From Mesostigma viride (taxonomy: Eukaryota > Streptophyta > Mesostigmatophyceae > Mesostigmatales > Mesostigmataceae): a stretch of DNA of 55,696 bases. The position numbers and the translations under genes are program-made. Below are positions 10,873-20,398 of the stretch, piece after piece. The notes under the pieces are model-generated. The model saw only the letters and a program-made list of their open reading frames with translations. It did not search any database and was not told where the DNA came from. The stretch is taken from assembly GCA_009746045.1 (NCBI GenBank), contig RPFO01001555.1, forward strand, positions 1 to 55,696, in the 5' to 3' direction. The first letter of the stretch is position 1, and each line of letters opens with the position of its first letter.

Positions 10873-10876
10873 AGAA

Positions 10877-13800
10877 AAGGACAAGGACAAGGACAAGGAC
10901 AAGGACAAGGACAAGGACAAGGACAAGGACAAGGACAAGGACGAGGACAAGGACAAGGACAAGGACAAGGACAAGGACAAGGACAAGGACAAGGACAAGG
11001 ACAAGGACAAGGACAAGGACAAGGACAAGGACAAGGACAAGGACAAGGACAAGGACAAGGACAAGGACAAGGACAAGGACAAGGACAAGGACAAGGACAA
11101 GGACAAGGACAAGGACAAGGACAAGGACAAGGACAAGGACAAGGACAAGGACAAGGACAAGGACAAGGACAAGGACAAGGACAAGGACAAGGACAAGGAC
11201 AAGGACAAGGACAAGGACAAGGACAAGGACAAGGACAAGGACAAGGACAAGGACAAGGACAAGGACAAGGACAAGGACAAGGACAAGGACAAGGACAAGG
11301 ACAAGGACAAGGACAAGGACAAGGACAAGGACAAGGACAAGGACAAGGACAAGGACAAGGACAAGGACAAGGACAAGGACAAGGACAAGGACAAGGACAA
11401 GGACAAGGACAAGGACAAGGACAAGGACAAGGACAAGGACAAGGACAAGGACAAGGACAAGGACAAGGACAAGGACAAGGCTGGCACAAGGACAAGGACA
11501 AGGACAAGGACAAGGACAAGGACAAGGACAAGGACGAGGACAAGGACAAGGACGAGGACAAGGACAAGGACAAGGACAAGGACAAGGACAAGGACAAGGA
11601 CAAGGACAAGGACAAGGACAAGGACAAGGACAAGGACAAGGACAAGGACAAGGACAAGGACAAGGACAAGGACAAGGACAAGGACAAGGACAAGGACAAG
11701 GACAAGGACAAGGACAAGGACAAGGACAAGGACAAGGACAAGGACAAGGACAAGGCTGGACAAGGACAAGGACAAGGACAAGGACAAGGACAAGGACAAG
11801 GACAAGGACAAGGACAAGGACAAGGACAAGGACAAGGACAAGGACAAGGACAAGGACAAGGACAAGGACAAGGACAAGGACAAGGACAAGGACAAGGACA
11901 AGGACAAGGACAAGGACAAGGACAAGGACAAGGACAAGGACAAGGACAAGGACAAGGACAAGGACAAGGACAAGGACAAGGACAAGGACAAGGACAAGGA
12001 CAAGGACAAGGACAAGGACAAGGACAAGGACAAGGACAAGGACAAGGACAAGGACAAGGACAAGGACAAGGACAAGGACAAGGACAAGGACAAGGACAAG
12101 GACAAGGACAAGGACAAGGACAAGGACAAGGACAAGGACAAGGACAAGGACAAGGACAAGGACAAGGACAAGGACAAGGACAAGGACAAGGACAAGGACA
12201 AGGACAAGGACAAGGACAAGGACAAGGACAAGGACAAGGACAAGGACAAGGACAAGGACAAGGACAAGGACAAGGACAAGGACAAGGACAAGGACAAGGA
12301 CAAGGACAAGGACAAGGACGAGGACAAGGACAAGGACAAGGACAAGGACAAGGACAAGGACAAGGACAAGGACAAGGTGCTGGACAAGGCTGGACAAGGA
12401 CAAGGACAAGGACAAGGACAAGGACAAGGACAAGGACAAGGACAAGGACAAGGACAAGGACAAGGACAAGGACAAGGACAAGGACAAGGACAAGGACAAG
12501 GACAAGGACAAGGACAAGGACAAGGACAAGGACAAGGACAAGGACAAGGACAAGGACAAGGACAAGGACAAGGACAAGGACAAGGACAAGGACAAGGACA
12601 AGGACAAGGACAAGGACAAGGACAAGGACAAGGACAAGGACAAGGACAAGGACAAGGACAAGGACAAGGACAAGGACAAGGACAAGGACAAGGACAAGGA
12701 CAAGGACAAGGACAAGGACAAGGACAAGGACAAGGACAAGGACAAGGACAAGGACAAGGACAAGGACAAGGACAAGGACAAGGACAAGGACAAGGACAAG
12801 GACAAGGACAAGGACAAGGACAAGGACAAGGACAAGGACAAGGACAAGGACAAGGACAAGGACAAGGACAAGGACAAGGACAAGGACAAGGACAAGGACA
12901 AGGACAAGGACAAGGACAAGGACAAGGACAAGGACAAGGACAAGGTGCTGGACAAGGCTGGACAAGGACAAGGACAAGGACAAGGACAAGGACAAGGACA
13001 AGGACAAGGACAAGGACAAGGACAAGGACAAGGACAAGGACAAGGACAAGGACAAGGACAAGGACAAGGACAAGGACAAGGACAAGGACAAGGACAAGGA
13101 CAAGGACAAGGACAAGGACAAGGACAAGGACAAGGACAAGGACAAGGACAAGGACAAGGACAAGGACAAGGACAAGGACAAGGACAAGGACAAGGACAAG
13201 GACAAGGACAAGGACAAGGACAAGGACAAGGACAAGGACAAGGACAAGGACAAGGACAAGGACAAGGACAAGGACAAGGACAAGGACAAGGACAAGGACA
13301 AGGACAAGGACAAGGACAAGGACAAGGACAAGGACAAGGACAAGGACAAGGACAAGGACAAGGACAAGGACAAGGACAAGGACAAGGACAAGGACAAGGA
13401 CAAGGACAAGGACAAGGACAAGGACAAGGACAAGGACAAGGACAAGGACAAGGACAAGGACAAGGACAAGGACAAGGACAAGGACAAGGACAAGGACAAG
13501 GACAAGGACAAGGACAAGGACAAGGACAAGGACAAGGACAAGGACAAGGACAAGGACAAGGACAAGGACAAGGGCTGGACAAGGACAAGGACAAGGACAA
13601 GGACAAGGACAAGGACAAGGACAAGGACAAGGACAAGGACAAGGACAAGGACAAGGACAAGGACAAGGACAAGGACAAGGACAAGGACAAGGACAAGGCT
13701 GGACAAGGACAAGGACAAGGACAAGGACAAGGACAAGGACAAGGACAAGGACAAGGACAAGGACAAGGACAAGGACAAGGACAAGGACAAGGACAAGGAC

Positions 13801-14290
13801 AAGGACAAGGACAAGGACAAGGACAAGGACAAGGACAAGGACAAGGACAAGGACAAGGACAAGGACAAGGACAAGGACAAGGACAAGGACAAGGACAAGG
13901 ACAAGGACAAGGACAAGGACAAGGACAAGGACAAGGACAAGGACAAGGCTGGCACAAGGACAAGGACAAGGACAAGGACAAGGACAAGGACAAGGACAAG
14001 GACAAGGACAAGGACAAGGACAAGGACAAGGACAAGGACAAGGACAAGGACAAGGACAAGGACAAGGACAAGGACAAGGACAAGGACAAGGACAAGGACA
14101 AGGAAAGGACAAGGACAAGTGCTGGCACAAGGAAAAGGAAAAGGACAAGGACAACGGCTGGCACAAGGACAAGGACAACGTGCTGGCACAAGGACAAGGA
14201 CAAGGACAAGGACAAGGACAAGGACAAGGACGAGGACAAGGACGAGGACAAGGACAAGGACAAGGACAAGGACAAGGACAAGGACAAGGA
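10877..14290. repeat. GGACAA hexamer satellite, about 3.4 kb
   Basis: About 560 near-perfect copies of GGACAA. A few interruptions: GGCTGGCACAAGG (about 11480, 13945, 14120-14185), GGCTGGACAAGG (11755, 13573, 13698), GGTGCTGGACAAGG (12377, 12945), and scattered GGACGA. Because the unit is six bases and has no stop in any frame, all six frames stay open for over 1000 codons (Gln-Gly, Asp-Lys, Arg-Thr, Leu-Val, Pro-Cys, Ser-Leu); these are not genes. The array ends on the right in GGCGCAAGAAAATCACA, the normal 3' flank of the palindrome unit. Confidence 0.95.
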
Positions 14291-14328
14291 TGGCGCAAGA
14301 AAATCACATCTTTGTGCGTAACACCTAC

Positions 14329-14628
14329 CCGGGCAGCTGGCAGTGTCTGGTGGGTTGCTTTTCCAGTTGCTGCCGTCGCGGCATCGGAACCCGATGACCC
14401 AGAAGCCGCCGATTTCCTCCGCTCCTTCGCCGCCTTTGCTGCATGAGCGCCGCGCGCCTCTTGCCCCGACGATGGTGCGGGGGGAGGGGGCATTTGCTGT
14501 GCTGCCGCTGCAGCTTCCGACGGCGCGGAAGGGCCGGCGGCGGGAGGGGGCAACACCGGTGGCGGCGGAGAGCCCGGCGGCGGGGGCGCCGGCGGAGGGG
14601 AACGCGGGTGGTTGTGCGTACAAGCACG
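14329..14628 (-). CDS. Proline-rich 100-codon exon of the long gene
   Basis: Bounded by an acceptor (CTGCGTGTCACAG|CGTGC) and a donor (GCCCGG|GTAGGT), both phase 0. It reads RACTHNHPRSPPPAPPPPG, further Pro/Ala-rich text (PPPPVLPPPAAGPSAPSE), an Ala/Gln stretch, and a basic Ala/Lys segment (AAKAAKERRKSAASG). Probably a disordered linker between the N-terminal cysteine motif and the large exon at 10063. All three frames are open because of GC bias; I chose this one because it alone keeps phase 0 with both neighbours. Confidence 0.55.
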
Positions 14629-15174
14629 CTGTGACACGCAGACGACAAAGAAGAAATCCGCCGAATATGTTAGCAAGCGGTGCGGTGCAGCACACACACC
14701 TGACAAAGCTAATAGGTCAACCCTTAAAACCGTGTCCAACTGCCCGCTATAAAAACCGGGCAATGGTCACTTTCCATGATAATGTCCACAAACCAACCTA
14801 ATAGTTAGTTATGGTCCATTATAGGACACAAGCACACACATATATTCACCACCTTGGGGGTCATGTCATTGGTCATATTGCAATGTCCTATGGGTGCCAA
14901 ATATAGCACCCCCTGACAGAAAGGAAGCTAGTAAAGGGCTCATGAACACCAAGGTTGCATGTGGAGGAGCAGGGACCCAGCTGCAAGCTCTAACAATAAA
15001 TGCCCACTACAAATAGCGGACAGTTTGGTTGGTGACACCTGCTAGCATTACAAAGCTCAATTCTCATCCCGTAGCAACAAAATTGTAATGTCCGCTGTAA
15101 ATATCACTCAAAACGGCTAAAGGGTTAAAACGAAGTTGTAGTTGTTTTGCGGCATCAAGTTTCAAAGTACGTAC

Positions 15175-15270
15175 TGGGATACCCTTCGCCAGCCTGCTTG
15201 GCATCGAGTAGGATAAGATCTTGGAACCAGTAAGGGGGCTTCGCTTGTTGCGGCAGATGGTGCAATCCAT
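15175..15270 (-). CDS. Probable first coding exon of the long gene
   Basis: Sense ATG at 15270, just after an acceptor-like GCGCGCAG|ATCACA. The 32 codons read MDCTICRNKRSPLTGSKILS then YSMPSRLAKGIP. The donor CCCA|GTACGTAC is phase 0 and would splice to the exon at 14628. The CxxC at the start is the only recognisable feature; it could be half of a metal site. Short length makes this the least certain exon. The 546-bp gap to 14628 (14629-15174) shows nothing else. Confidence 0.42.
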
Positions 15271-15289
15271 TGTGATCTGCGCGCAAAAC

Positions 15290-15612
15290 ATACACAAACG
15301 AACAACCCTCATAGGTTGAGCAATCCAGAAAATCATGCCATTACTGTAACAACATGGGCAAAGCATACACAAACGAACAACCATCATAGATTGAGCTAGC
15401 AATCCACAACATTATGCCATTACTGTAACAACATGGGCAAAGCATACACAAACGAACAACCATCATAGATTGAGCTAGCAATCCACAACATCATGCCATT
15501 ACTGTAACAACATGGGCAAAGCATACACAAACGAACAACCATCATAGATAGAGCAATCCACAACATCATGCCATTAATGTAATAACATGGGCAAAACATA
15601 CACAAACAAATA
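15290..15612. repeat. Four tandem units of about 75-80 bp
   Basis: Four imperfect copies share CATACACAAACGAACAACC, AGCAATCCA and CATGCCATTACTGTAACAAC. Located just upstream of the probable first exon of the long gene, possibly in its 5' region. No coding potential. Confidence 0.85.
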
Positions 15613-15785
15613 GCCATGATAGGGCATTAAGAGAATAGCCATGATTGGGGCAATAAGAGAATTTTTTTGTTCAATTCAATGATCACAATTTATGCACACA
15701 GTCGATGCATTCATAAATGAGGCAGGTTCTTCCGAAAATTGGCTCCGTCGTAGAGTGTCAACGGCCAACTTGCAAACACGCACGT

Positions 15786-16209
15786 TACATGATATACATA
15801 CCTAGTCATTATGGTCCTATACAAACGCCAGAAGGGCCTAATACCGGTTTAATTGGATCTTTAGCTACGCATAGTAAAGTAAATGAATATGTTTTCCTGT
15901 CCTTTTTATACATTACAAAAAAATCAAGTAATTAAAAGTGAAATACCTATTTTTATACCTCCAGATCAACAAGATCAATTTAAATTCGCCCCAGAATATT
16001 TATTACTTTCTTGTTACTCTAGTGTTGAAAATAATTATGTTCCTGTGCGATATAAACCAGAATTTAGTAGTAAAGCAGAAGAAGTCGATTATTTGGGGAT
16101 TTCTCTAACGCAAGCTTCAATAGCTACTTCATTTATTCCCTTGGTGGAACATGATGATGCAAACCGAGCATTAATGGGTTGTAATATGCAAAGACAAGCA
16201 GTTCCATGA
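15786..16209 (+). pseudogene. rpoB: Nuclear insertion of plastid DNA: internal fragment of rpoB
   Basis: Plus-strand translation matches the RNA polymerase beta subunit: [23 protein letters not shown], then after a one-base frameshift near 15885-15930, [58 protein letters not shown] and [15 protein letters not shown]. The family block normally reads HYGRICPI; here RIC is missing (an in-frame 9-base loss). The match stops abruptly after QAVP, where a TGA follows. The fragment is much more AT-rich than neighbouring genes and shows plastid-like codon use. It encodes only about 140 of the more than 1000 residues of rpoB. It is a decayed plastid-to-nucleus transfer (NUPT), not a functional gene. 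Confidence 0.92.
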
Positions 16210-16445
16210 CACCAAGGTTGAGACTTGCATGCATGGGACAAGAAAAACCTCGTTGCAAGGGTTGAAACAATAACGAAATTGTATGACGACAGACACATAA
16301 AATGTAAGGCTTGCTCAGTATTATTATTTACCCATCAATCAATTTTAAAGGCAAGGAAATGTTGAAATACGGACGACCGTCCCAAGTTCGCCAGCATTAA
16401 CAAAAGCATTTCTGTGACAAGAACAGTGGGCGACCATTCCCATTA

Positions 16446-17234
16446 TTATCTTTTCCTCTTTTGTTTCTTCCCCTTCCCGGACTCGCATTCATAACCGACG
16501 TCCGCCATCCCCAAACGATGCAAAATTTTGTTGGAGCTCTGCATCTTCTCCAACAGTTCTTGATCCGATTCCTCCTTTGCACGACGCGCTTCCTCTGCCT
16601 TCGCCTTTGCGGCCTCCACATCTGCATCTATATCCGCCTTCACCACCATCCTGATCAAACGGTCCCGCTCCTCAGGCCTCGGGAGCGTCGGCAGTCCCAC
16701 CGGCTCTGCGGCAAGAAGAGCCTCCAAAATATCCTTGTGCAGTCTTTGTGCTTCCACAAATCCATTATTCGTCATCAAGGTGTACGCGCATTCACGCGCC
16801 ACACCCTGCAAGGAATCCCCCATGGTAACGTTAAGCCCATGAGCAAACCCGTACGCGCTGTCCCCCTCTGCCAAAATCTCGAGGTGCTGCCTGTCGAGGC
16901 GCACCAGCTCAACTTTCCGTTCCCCAGTGTGCGTTGCCGTGAAGTGGAGGACCGAGCGTGTCATTCCGGTCTTCCCCATCAACATCTGCAAACTTGCTAC
17001 GTATGCGATCCCACGAGCGCACACGTCCTCCAACTTCTCGGCAAAAGGTAGATGTGTCTTGCAATACACATCCAATCCCTCCAGTGGTCTATCACATCTA
17101 AGAAATCCACACCCCCCGTATGGATCCTTGGCATGTTGGTACTCGAGGTCGTGCGCTTGTAGGAACTTGTAATGTTCCGCGCACAGTCCCTCGACCCTTA
17201 CGGGCTCCGTACAGATTTTGCATTTCGTTGCCAT
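16446..17234 (-). CDS. Cys/His-motif protein with coiled coil (family member 1)
   Basis: 262 residues from ATG at 17234. An earlier in-frame ATG at 17249 exists, but MATKCKIC aligns with the start of the paralogue at 19425. The N-terminus carries two Cys/His clusters: C-x2-C-x9-C-x2-H (CKICTEPVRVEGLCAEH) and C-x4-C-x10-C-x2-H (CGFLRCDRPLEGLDVYCKTH). They resemble short zinc knuckles such as the WRKY19-type C-x4-C-x~10-C-x2-H motif. A globular middle follows, then a charged probable coiled coil (EAAKAKAEEARRAKEESDQE) and a basic nuclear-localisation-like end (KGKKQKRKR). No catalytic motif. Neighbours at 18033 and 19425 have related N-terminal clusters, suggesting local duplication and divergence. 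Function unknown. Confidence 0.75.
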   Translation of the reverse strand: MATKCKICTEPVRVEGLCAEHYKFLQAHDLEYQHAKDPYGGCGFLRCDRPLEGLDVYCKTHLPFAEKLEDVCARGIAYVASLQMLMGKTGMTRSVLHFTATHTGERKVELVRLDRQHLEILAEGDSAYGFAHGLNVTMGDSLQGVARECAYTLMTNNGFVEAQRLHKDILEALLAAEPVGLPTLPRPEERDRLIRMVVKADIDADVEAAKAKAEEARRAKEESDQELLEKMQSSNKILHRLGMADVGYECESGKGKKQKRKR

Positions 17235-17460
17235 CTGCGCAATTGCCATGAGTCCCATACAGCAGCCATTGTATAACAGGGGCAATGAGCACCGTCAGAA
17301 CCCCCTCTGGCGTCTTTCTCACACAATTCTCAATCTAGTCTTTTTGTGCAATAATTGTTGGTTCAAAGAAGGTCCGTTCAAAGAAGTTTTATGAGACAAA
17401 ATAAATTAGTTTCAATTACACGCATCAGATTAATCAAATCATATTTTCTCCCTCTCTTTC

Positions 17461-18033
17461 TTACTGAGCAATTCTGTCCATCCTGCCCCTCTTTGCCGGC
17501 TTCTCATCAATCTCCTCATCAAAATCACACACACGTCTAATCTGCTGTCTAATCTGCTCTACCAACCCCCCCTTGCGCATCAGGTCTTTCACCTCCCCCT
17601 TCAAGAGCGCTGTCACGAGTCGCGCGCACTCATACGCGGACTCCGTGGCCAGGTCCCTTCCCATATCATGCCACACTTTGGCCGTTGGACAGTCGGGATG
17701 GTCTCCCATGTAAGCCCACACATGCCTTGGCGGCTTGTCCTCTCCGCCTATCCCCTCTCCAGGTCGCATCTGTCCCACCTCCTCTATCACCCACTCTGCA
17801 TCACGCAGCATGAATCGAGGCTTCTTGTCAACATAGTACAAGACCAAAACCATGTTGTTGGGCCAAGGCTTCCACTTTTTCGTCACGATGTGACGGTCAA
17901 TCGTCATCAGCCCGCTCTCGATTTCGGCAAACAACGCCCCCCATACGTCAGAATGCTTGGGACAGAACCACTCGCTGTCCGTCGGCATTCCTTCCCATTG
18001 ACAATCCGGATGTTCGCATCGAATGGGGTCCAT
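17461..18033 (-). CDS. Cys/His-motif protein (family member 2)
   Basis: 190 residues from ATG at 18033, chosen because MDPIRCEHPDCQW places the metal-binding motif at the N-terminus as in its neighbours. The motif is C-x4-C-x12-C-x2-H (RCEHPDCQWEGMPTDSEWF then CPKH). The middle part contains NNMVLVLYYVDKKPRFMLRD and HVWAYMGDHPDC, with further Cys/His. It ends in DEKPAKRGRMDRIAQ, a possible nuclear localisation signal. The sequence directly before the ATG is GTGCACAG, an acceptor-like end. A CCAACGGCCGTTGG-type palindrome lies 55 bp upstream. No function assigned. Confidence 0.75.
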   Translation of the reverse strand: MDPIRCEHPDCQWEGMPTDSEWFCPKHSDVWGALFAEIESGLMTIDRHIVTKKWKPWPNNMVLVLYYVDKKPRFMLRDAEWVIEEVGQMRPGEGIGGEDKPPRHVWAYMGDHPDCPTAKVWHDMGRDLATESAYECARLVTALLKGEVKDLMRKGGLVEQIRQQIRRVCDFDEEIDEKPAKRGRMDRIAQ

Positions 18034-18087
18034 CTGTGCACATCGATATTTTTTACACCACCCGCAAACGCACGCATTCAGCAGGGT

Positions 18088-18100
18088 CAACGGCCGTTGG
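18088..18100. promoter_or_regulatory. AACGG palindrome upstream of the 18033 gene
   Basis: CAACGGCCGTTGG, 55 bp before the ATG. A second copy, CCAACGGCCGTTGG, is at 18122-18135. Each contains two inverted AACGG cores like the MSA/3R-MYB site; the regulatory role is inference. Confidence 0.5.
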
Positions 18101-18227
18101 CCCTGTTAAATTCCACACATCCCAACGGCCGTTGGCCTTAGACGCACAAAACTTGACACCATCAGGCGATTTTTTCCAAATGATTCTTCTTTATTAAATA
18201 AATTTACATTCATCCTAAAATCACATT

Positions 18228-18572
18228 CTAGTCAACATCCTCCCCATCTTTAGTGGGTTGCATTCGACCCCAATTGTCGTTCATAAAACTGACCAAAACA
18301 TGAGCCGGAGTCCCCACATCCTCCTCACGCCTCAATTTACGCAATACACCTTTAGCAATTCCACCATACCCATCAACCTCCGACATCATCATGCCCACGC
18401 CATCAAGACGTTCAGCGTGCAATTGCCCGTCCTCTTCGAGAACCAGATCGGGCAGGTCTTCCAGTTCGGCCTCCACAATCTCTATCAGGTTTTCCTTTGT
18501 AGTCTCCCCCCCTTCCTTTCCTTCTTTTCCGCACTCCATCCTACACCCTGCCCCTGCACAACCGACGTCCAT
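18228..18572 (-). CDS. Small acidic protein with N-terminal cysteines
   Basis: 114 residues from ATG at 18572. The start MDVGCAGAGCRMECGKEG shows C-x4-C-x3-C without the final His, so the family cluster looks incomplete. The rest is acidic (IEIVEAELEDLPDLVLEEDG) with a C-terminal LVSFMNDNWGRMQPTKDGED. It sits only 71 bp downstream of the stop of the 19425 gene, and the palindrome at 18617-18630 fills much of that gap, 45 bp before this ATG. Not recognised; possibly a shortened family member. Confidence 0.6.
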   Translation of the reverse strand: MDVGCAGAGCRMECGKEGKEGGETTKENLIEIVEAELEDLPDLVLEEDGQLHAERLDGVGMMMSEVDGYGGIAKGVLRKLRREEDVGTPAHVLVSFMNDNWGRMQPTKDGEDVD

Positions 18573-18616
18573 GGCAAGTTAAGAAACGGACTCAGCTCAC
18601 AGGACATTTTGCAAGT

Positions 18617-18630
18617 CCAACGGCCGTTGG
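18617..18630. promoter_or_regulatory. AACGG palindrome upstream of the 18572 gene
   Basis: Perfect 14-bp palindrome CCAACGGCCGTTGG, 45 bp before the ATG and inside the 71-bp gap between two genes. Confidence 0.5.
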
Positions 18631-18643
18631 CGACCAAAAACAC

Positions 18644-19425
18644 CTAGTCGCATGCATTCCTTGCTCTCTCCACCAAAGCAGAGGCCAGGACGACCCTTTC
18701 CACGACCTTTTCAATTTCCTCCCCCTCAGCATCAGCAACAACGGTCATGGCAAATCGGGCTTGGCGCTTAACCCCCGATGCCAGAACGGCAGCCATCTCC
18801 ACACGAGTTTTTGAGACTTCAACAGGTACAGGCAATTCGCCGACCGCAAAAGTAAGCCTTGCGAGGTGCGGGACCCACCAATCACCTTCCAAAAATCCGC
18901 AACCCCATCCAATCATGAAATACAACAACAGGTCTGCGCCCATGGCGCCTGCGATATCCAAGTCGTCATGCGAAACAATCGCATGCACGTCATCCTCCGA
19001 GCACAGCATCCATGTAAAAACGGCGTCCCCGAAACCTTGGCAGTAGGCATACGAGTCAAAGTCAGGGTGATTCAACATCCATTCCCGCGACCTGACCGCC
19101 ATTCTTTCCAGACTTCCAGCACTGTCCACCTCAAAACTCAGGACAAGAGGTCCTTCACCAGCACTGGACTCGCCATGCACAAACAACAAGCCTCCTTTGA
19201 TCACCTCTTGCATCTCCCCTGACAACTTGGCGTGTCCATCACAAAAAGGCATGCAATCCGTCCCGAATGGAAGCTGGCAATCCCGGGCGATACACCCCCC
19301 TTTTTTGCAAACAAATCCTTCACCCTCCCTGCCATTCCCGTTCGCACGCTGACATGACGCACGCACAAGTCATCCCCTCCTGCTCTCGCTTCCTGGCACC
19401 ACGCAACCGTGCATTTGACCGCCAT
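18644..19425 (-). CDS. Cys/His-motif protein (family member 3), one frameshift
   Basis: ATG at 19425 opens MAVKCTVAWCQEARAGGDDL then CVRH: C-x4-C-x10-C-x2-H. The frame changes at the A6/G6 run (19295-19306 on the plus strand), after which a second cluster appears, CIARDCQLPFGTDCMPFCDGH, and the frame stays open to the stop at 18644. Joined, the protein would be about 260 residues with two clusters, the layout of the 17234 gene. The C-terminal part reads FDSYAYCQGFGDAVFTWMLC and LLYFMIGWGCGFLEGDWWV. The shift is probably an assembly error or a recent mutation. CGCAG directly precedes the ATG; a palindrome lies 41 bp upstream. Confidence 0.68.
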
Positions 19426-19465
19426 CTGCGACCACCAACACCGTTTGATACACATTTCTCACCGT

Positions 19466-19478
19466 CAACGGCCGTTGG
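19466..19478. promoter_or_regulatory. AACGG palindrome upstream of the 19425 gene
   Basis: CAACGGCCGTTGG, 41 bp before the ATG. The stretch between it and the gene (TTTGATACACATTTCTCACC) is also conserved upstream of the genes at 20344 and 21540. Confidence 0.5.
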
Positions 19479-19607
19479 CTTGAAACAACAAGAATGATTT
19501 ATTACTCGCACGAAAATCACACCATTTTCCAGCCTCCAACGGCCGTTGGCGCACGAAAAATGCACGAAAAAAATTTTTATTATGCATTTATTGATTACAT
19601 CCATAGT

Positions 19608-19617
19608 GCCACGTGGC
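19608..19617. promoter_or_regulatory. G-box palindrome, four copies in the cluster
   Basis: GCCACGTGGC, a perfect G-box (CACGTG core). Copies also occur at 20524-20533 and 20745-20754, and as TCCACGTGGC at 21699-21708. All lie in the duplicated intergenic segments following TATGCATTTATT. In plants G-boxes bind bZIP and bHLH factors; use here is inferred. Confidence 0.45.
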
Positions 19618-19726
19618 GAATCACACCCAACTTTCCAGCTGCCAACGGCCGTTGGCGCAAAGAAAATCAAACCCTAATTTGCAGGTTCCAACGGCCGTTG
19701 GCGCAAAGAAAATCACACCCAACACT

Positions 19727-20344
19727 TCAGTCGCATAATCGATTCGCGTCAGTCACGCACTCGAACTTGTACTCCTGCCCCAGCGCGGACATCACCTCAC
19801 GAACCGCTTTCTCAAACTCGTCAACACCGTCGGGTCCCCACTCATGCACGTATTCCCTCAACCAGAACATGCAATCTCCAGCAGACACGAACAGCCGGTC
19901 GATGATCAGGTCAGTGTGATGCTTGAAGTACTTGCCGTCCTTCAAGATGACCCATTCGAACCGTCCCACCTCCCCTAAACCCTTAAACCCTTCTCCCCTA
20001 TCATATGGCCGCGTCATCTGTATCCAACTTTCATTACCATCAGCATCGATCGACTGAAAACAAATTGGGCTGGGTATTGATGGATCATAGGGCCTTATAG
20101 CACCACACCTCACAAGCACCTCCTCAAATGGCTCTACGGTCGGGTTTGGGAGTCCCCGACCCTCGATATTGAAAACAAGAGCCGCGGCCTTCGCGACATC
20201 CGGTTTCAAAAGAGACCTTTCACCCTCCTTGGGCTTAAAATCCAGCTTAATGTCCGGCAGAAGCCTGAGCGCGCTCTTAACCACTCCCAGAAGCCTGTCT
20301 TCCAAGTTGATCCACTCGCCCCCCTCCGTCCTGTAGAACGTCAT
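19727..20344 (-). CDS. Unknown protein, tandem duplicate A
   Basis: 205 residues from ATG at 20344 (MTFYRTEGGEWINLEDRL), chosen to match duplicate B and because the preceding bases are GTTGCAG. Characteristic stretches are KSALRLLPDIKLDFKPKEGE, FEEVLVRCGAIRPYDPSIPS, EVGRFEWVILKDGKYFKHHT and SAGDCMFWLREYVHEWGPDG, ending EYKFECVTDANRLCD. It is about 85-90% like the gene at 20905-21540 but lacks its short ITEWQQKRDD segment. No known domain. It lies in a tandem segmental duplication with a repeat length near 1.2 kb that also carries the palindrome and G-box intergenic sequence. Palindrome 42 bp upstream. Confidence 0.75.
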   Translation of the reverse strand: MTFYRTEGGEWINLEDRLLGVVKSALRLLPDIKLDFKPKEGERSLLKPDVAKAAALVFNIEGRGLPNPTVEPFEEVLVRCGAIRPYDPSIPSPICFQSIDADGNESWIQMTRPYDRGEGFKGLGEVGRFEWVILKDGKYFKHHTDLIIDRLFVSAGDCMFWLREYVHEWGPDGVDEFEKAVREVMSALGQEYKFECVTDANRLCD

Positions 20345-20385
20345 CTGCAACCCACCGACACCGTTTGATATACATTTCTCACCGT

Positions 20386-20398
20386 CAACGGCCGTTGG
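20386..20398. promoter_or_regulatory. AACGG palindrome upstream of the 20344 gene
   Basis: CAACGGCCGTTGG, 42 bp before the ATG. The equivalent position upstream of the 21540 gene (about 21582) has a degenerate copy, CAACGGCCTTTTGC. More copies lie at about 20467, 20589, 20679, 20821 and 20868. Confidence 0.5.

Larger units (their letters stand above)
10064..14328 (-). other. Phase-0 intron, about 4.3 kb, made of repeats
   Basis: In sense the donor is CTGCCCGG|GTAGGTGTT and the acceptor TGTGATCAG|GGGCG. Joining gives an uninterrupted phase-0 frame. The intron holds the GGACAA hexamer array and a 17-copy palindrome array and almost nothing else. Assignment as an intron is inference from matching splice sites and phase. 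Confidence 0.6.

Noticed and set aside
10787-14763. Open frames of 458-1311 codons across the hexamer array
   Set aside because: A six-base repeat without stops keeps all frames open; the products are dipeptide repeats in six registers, with no start context or domain.
15786-16209. Functional plastid or bacterial rpoB gene
   Set aside because: Only about 140 codons, frameshifted, with an internal deletion and abrupt edges among nuclear genes with introns.
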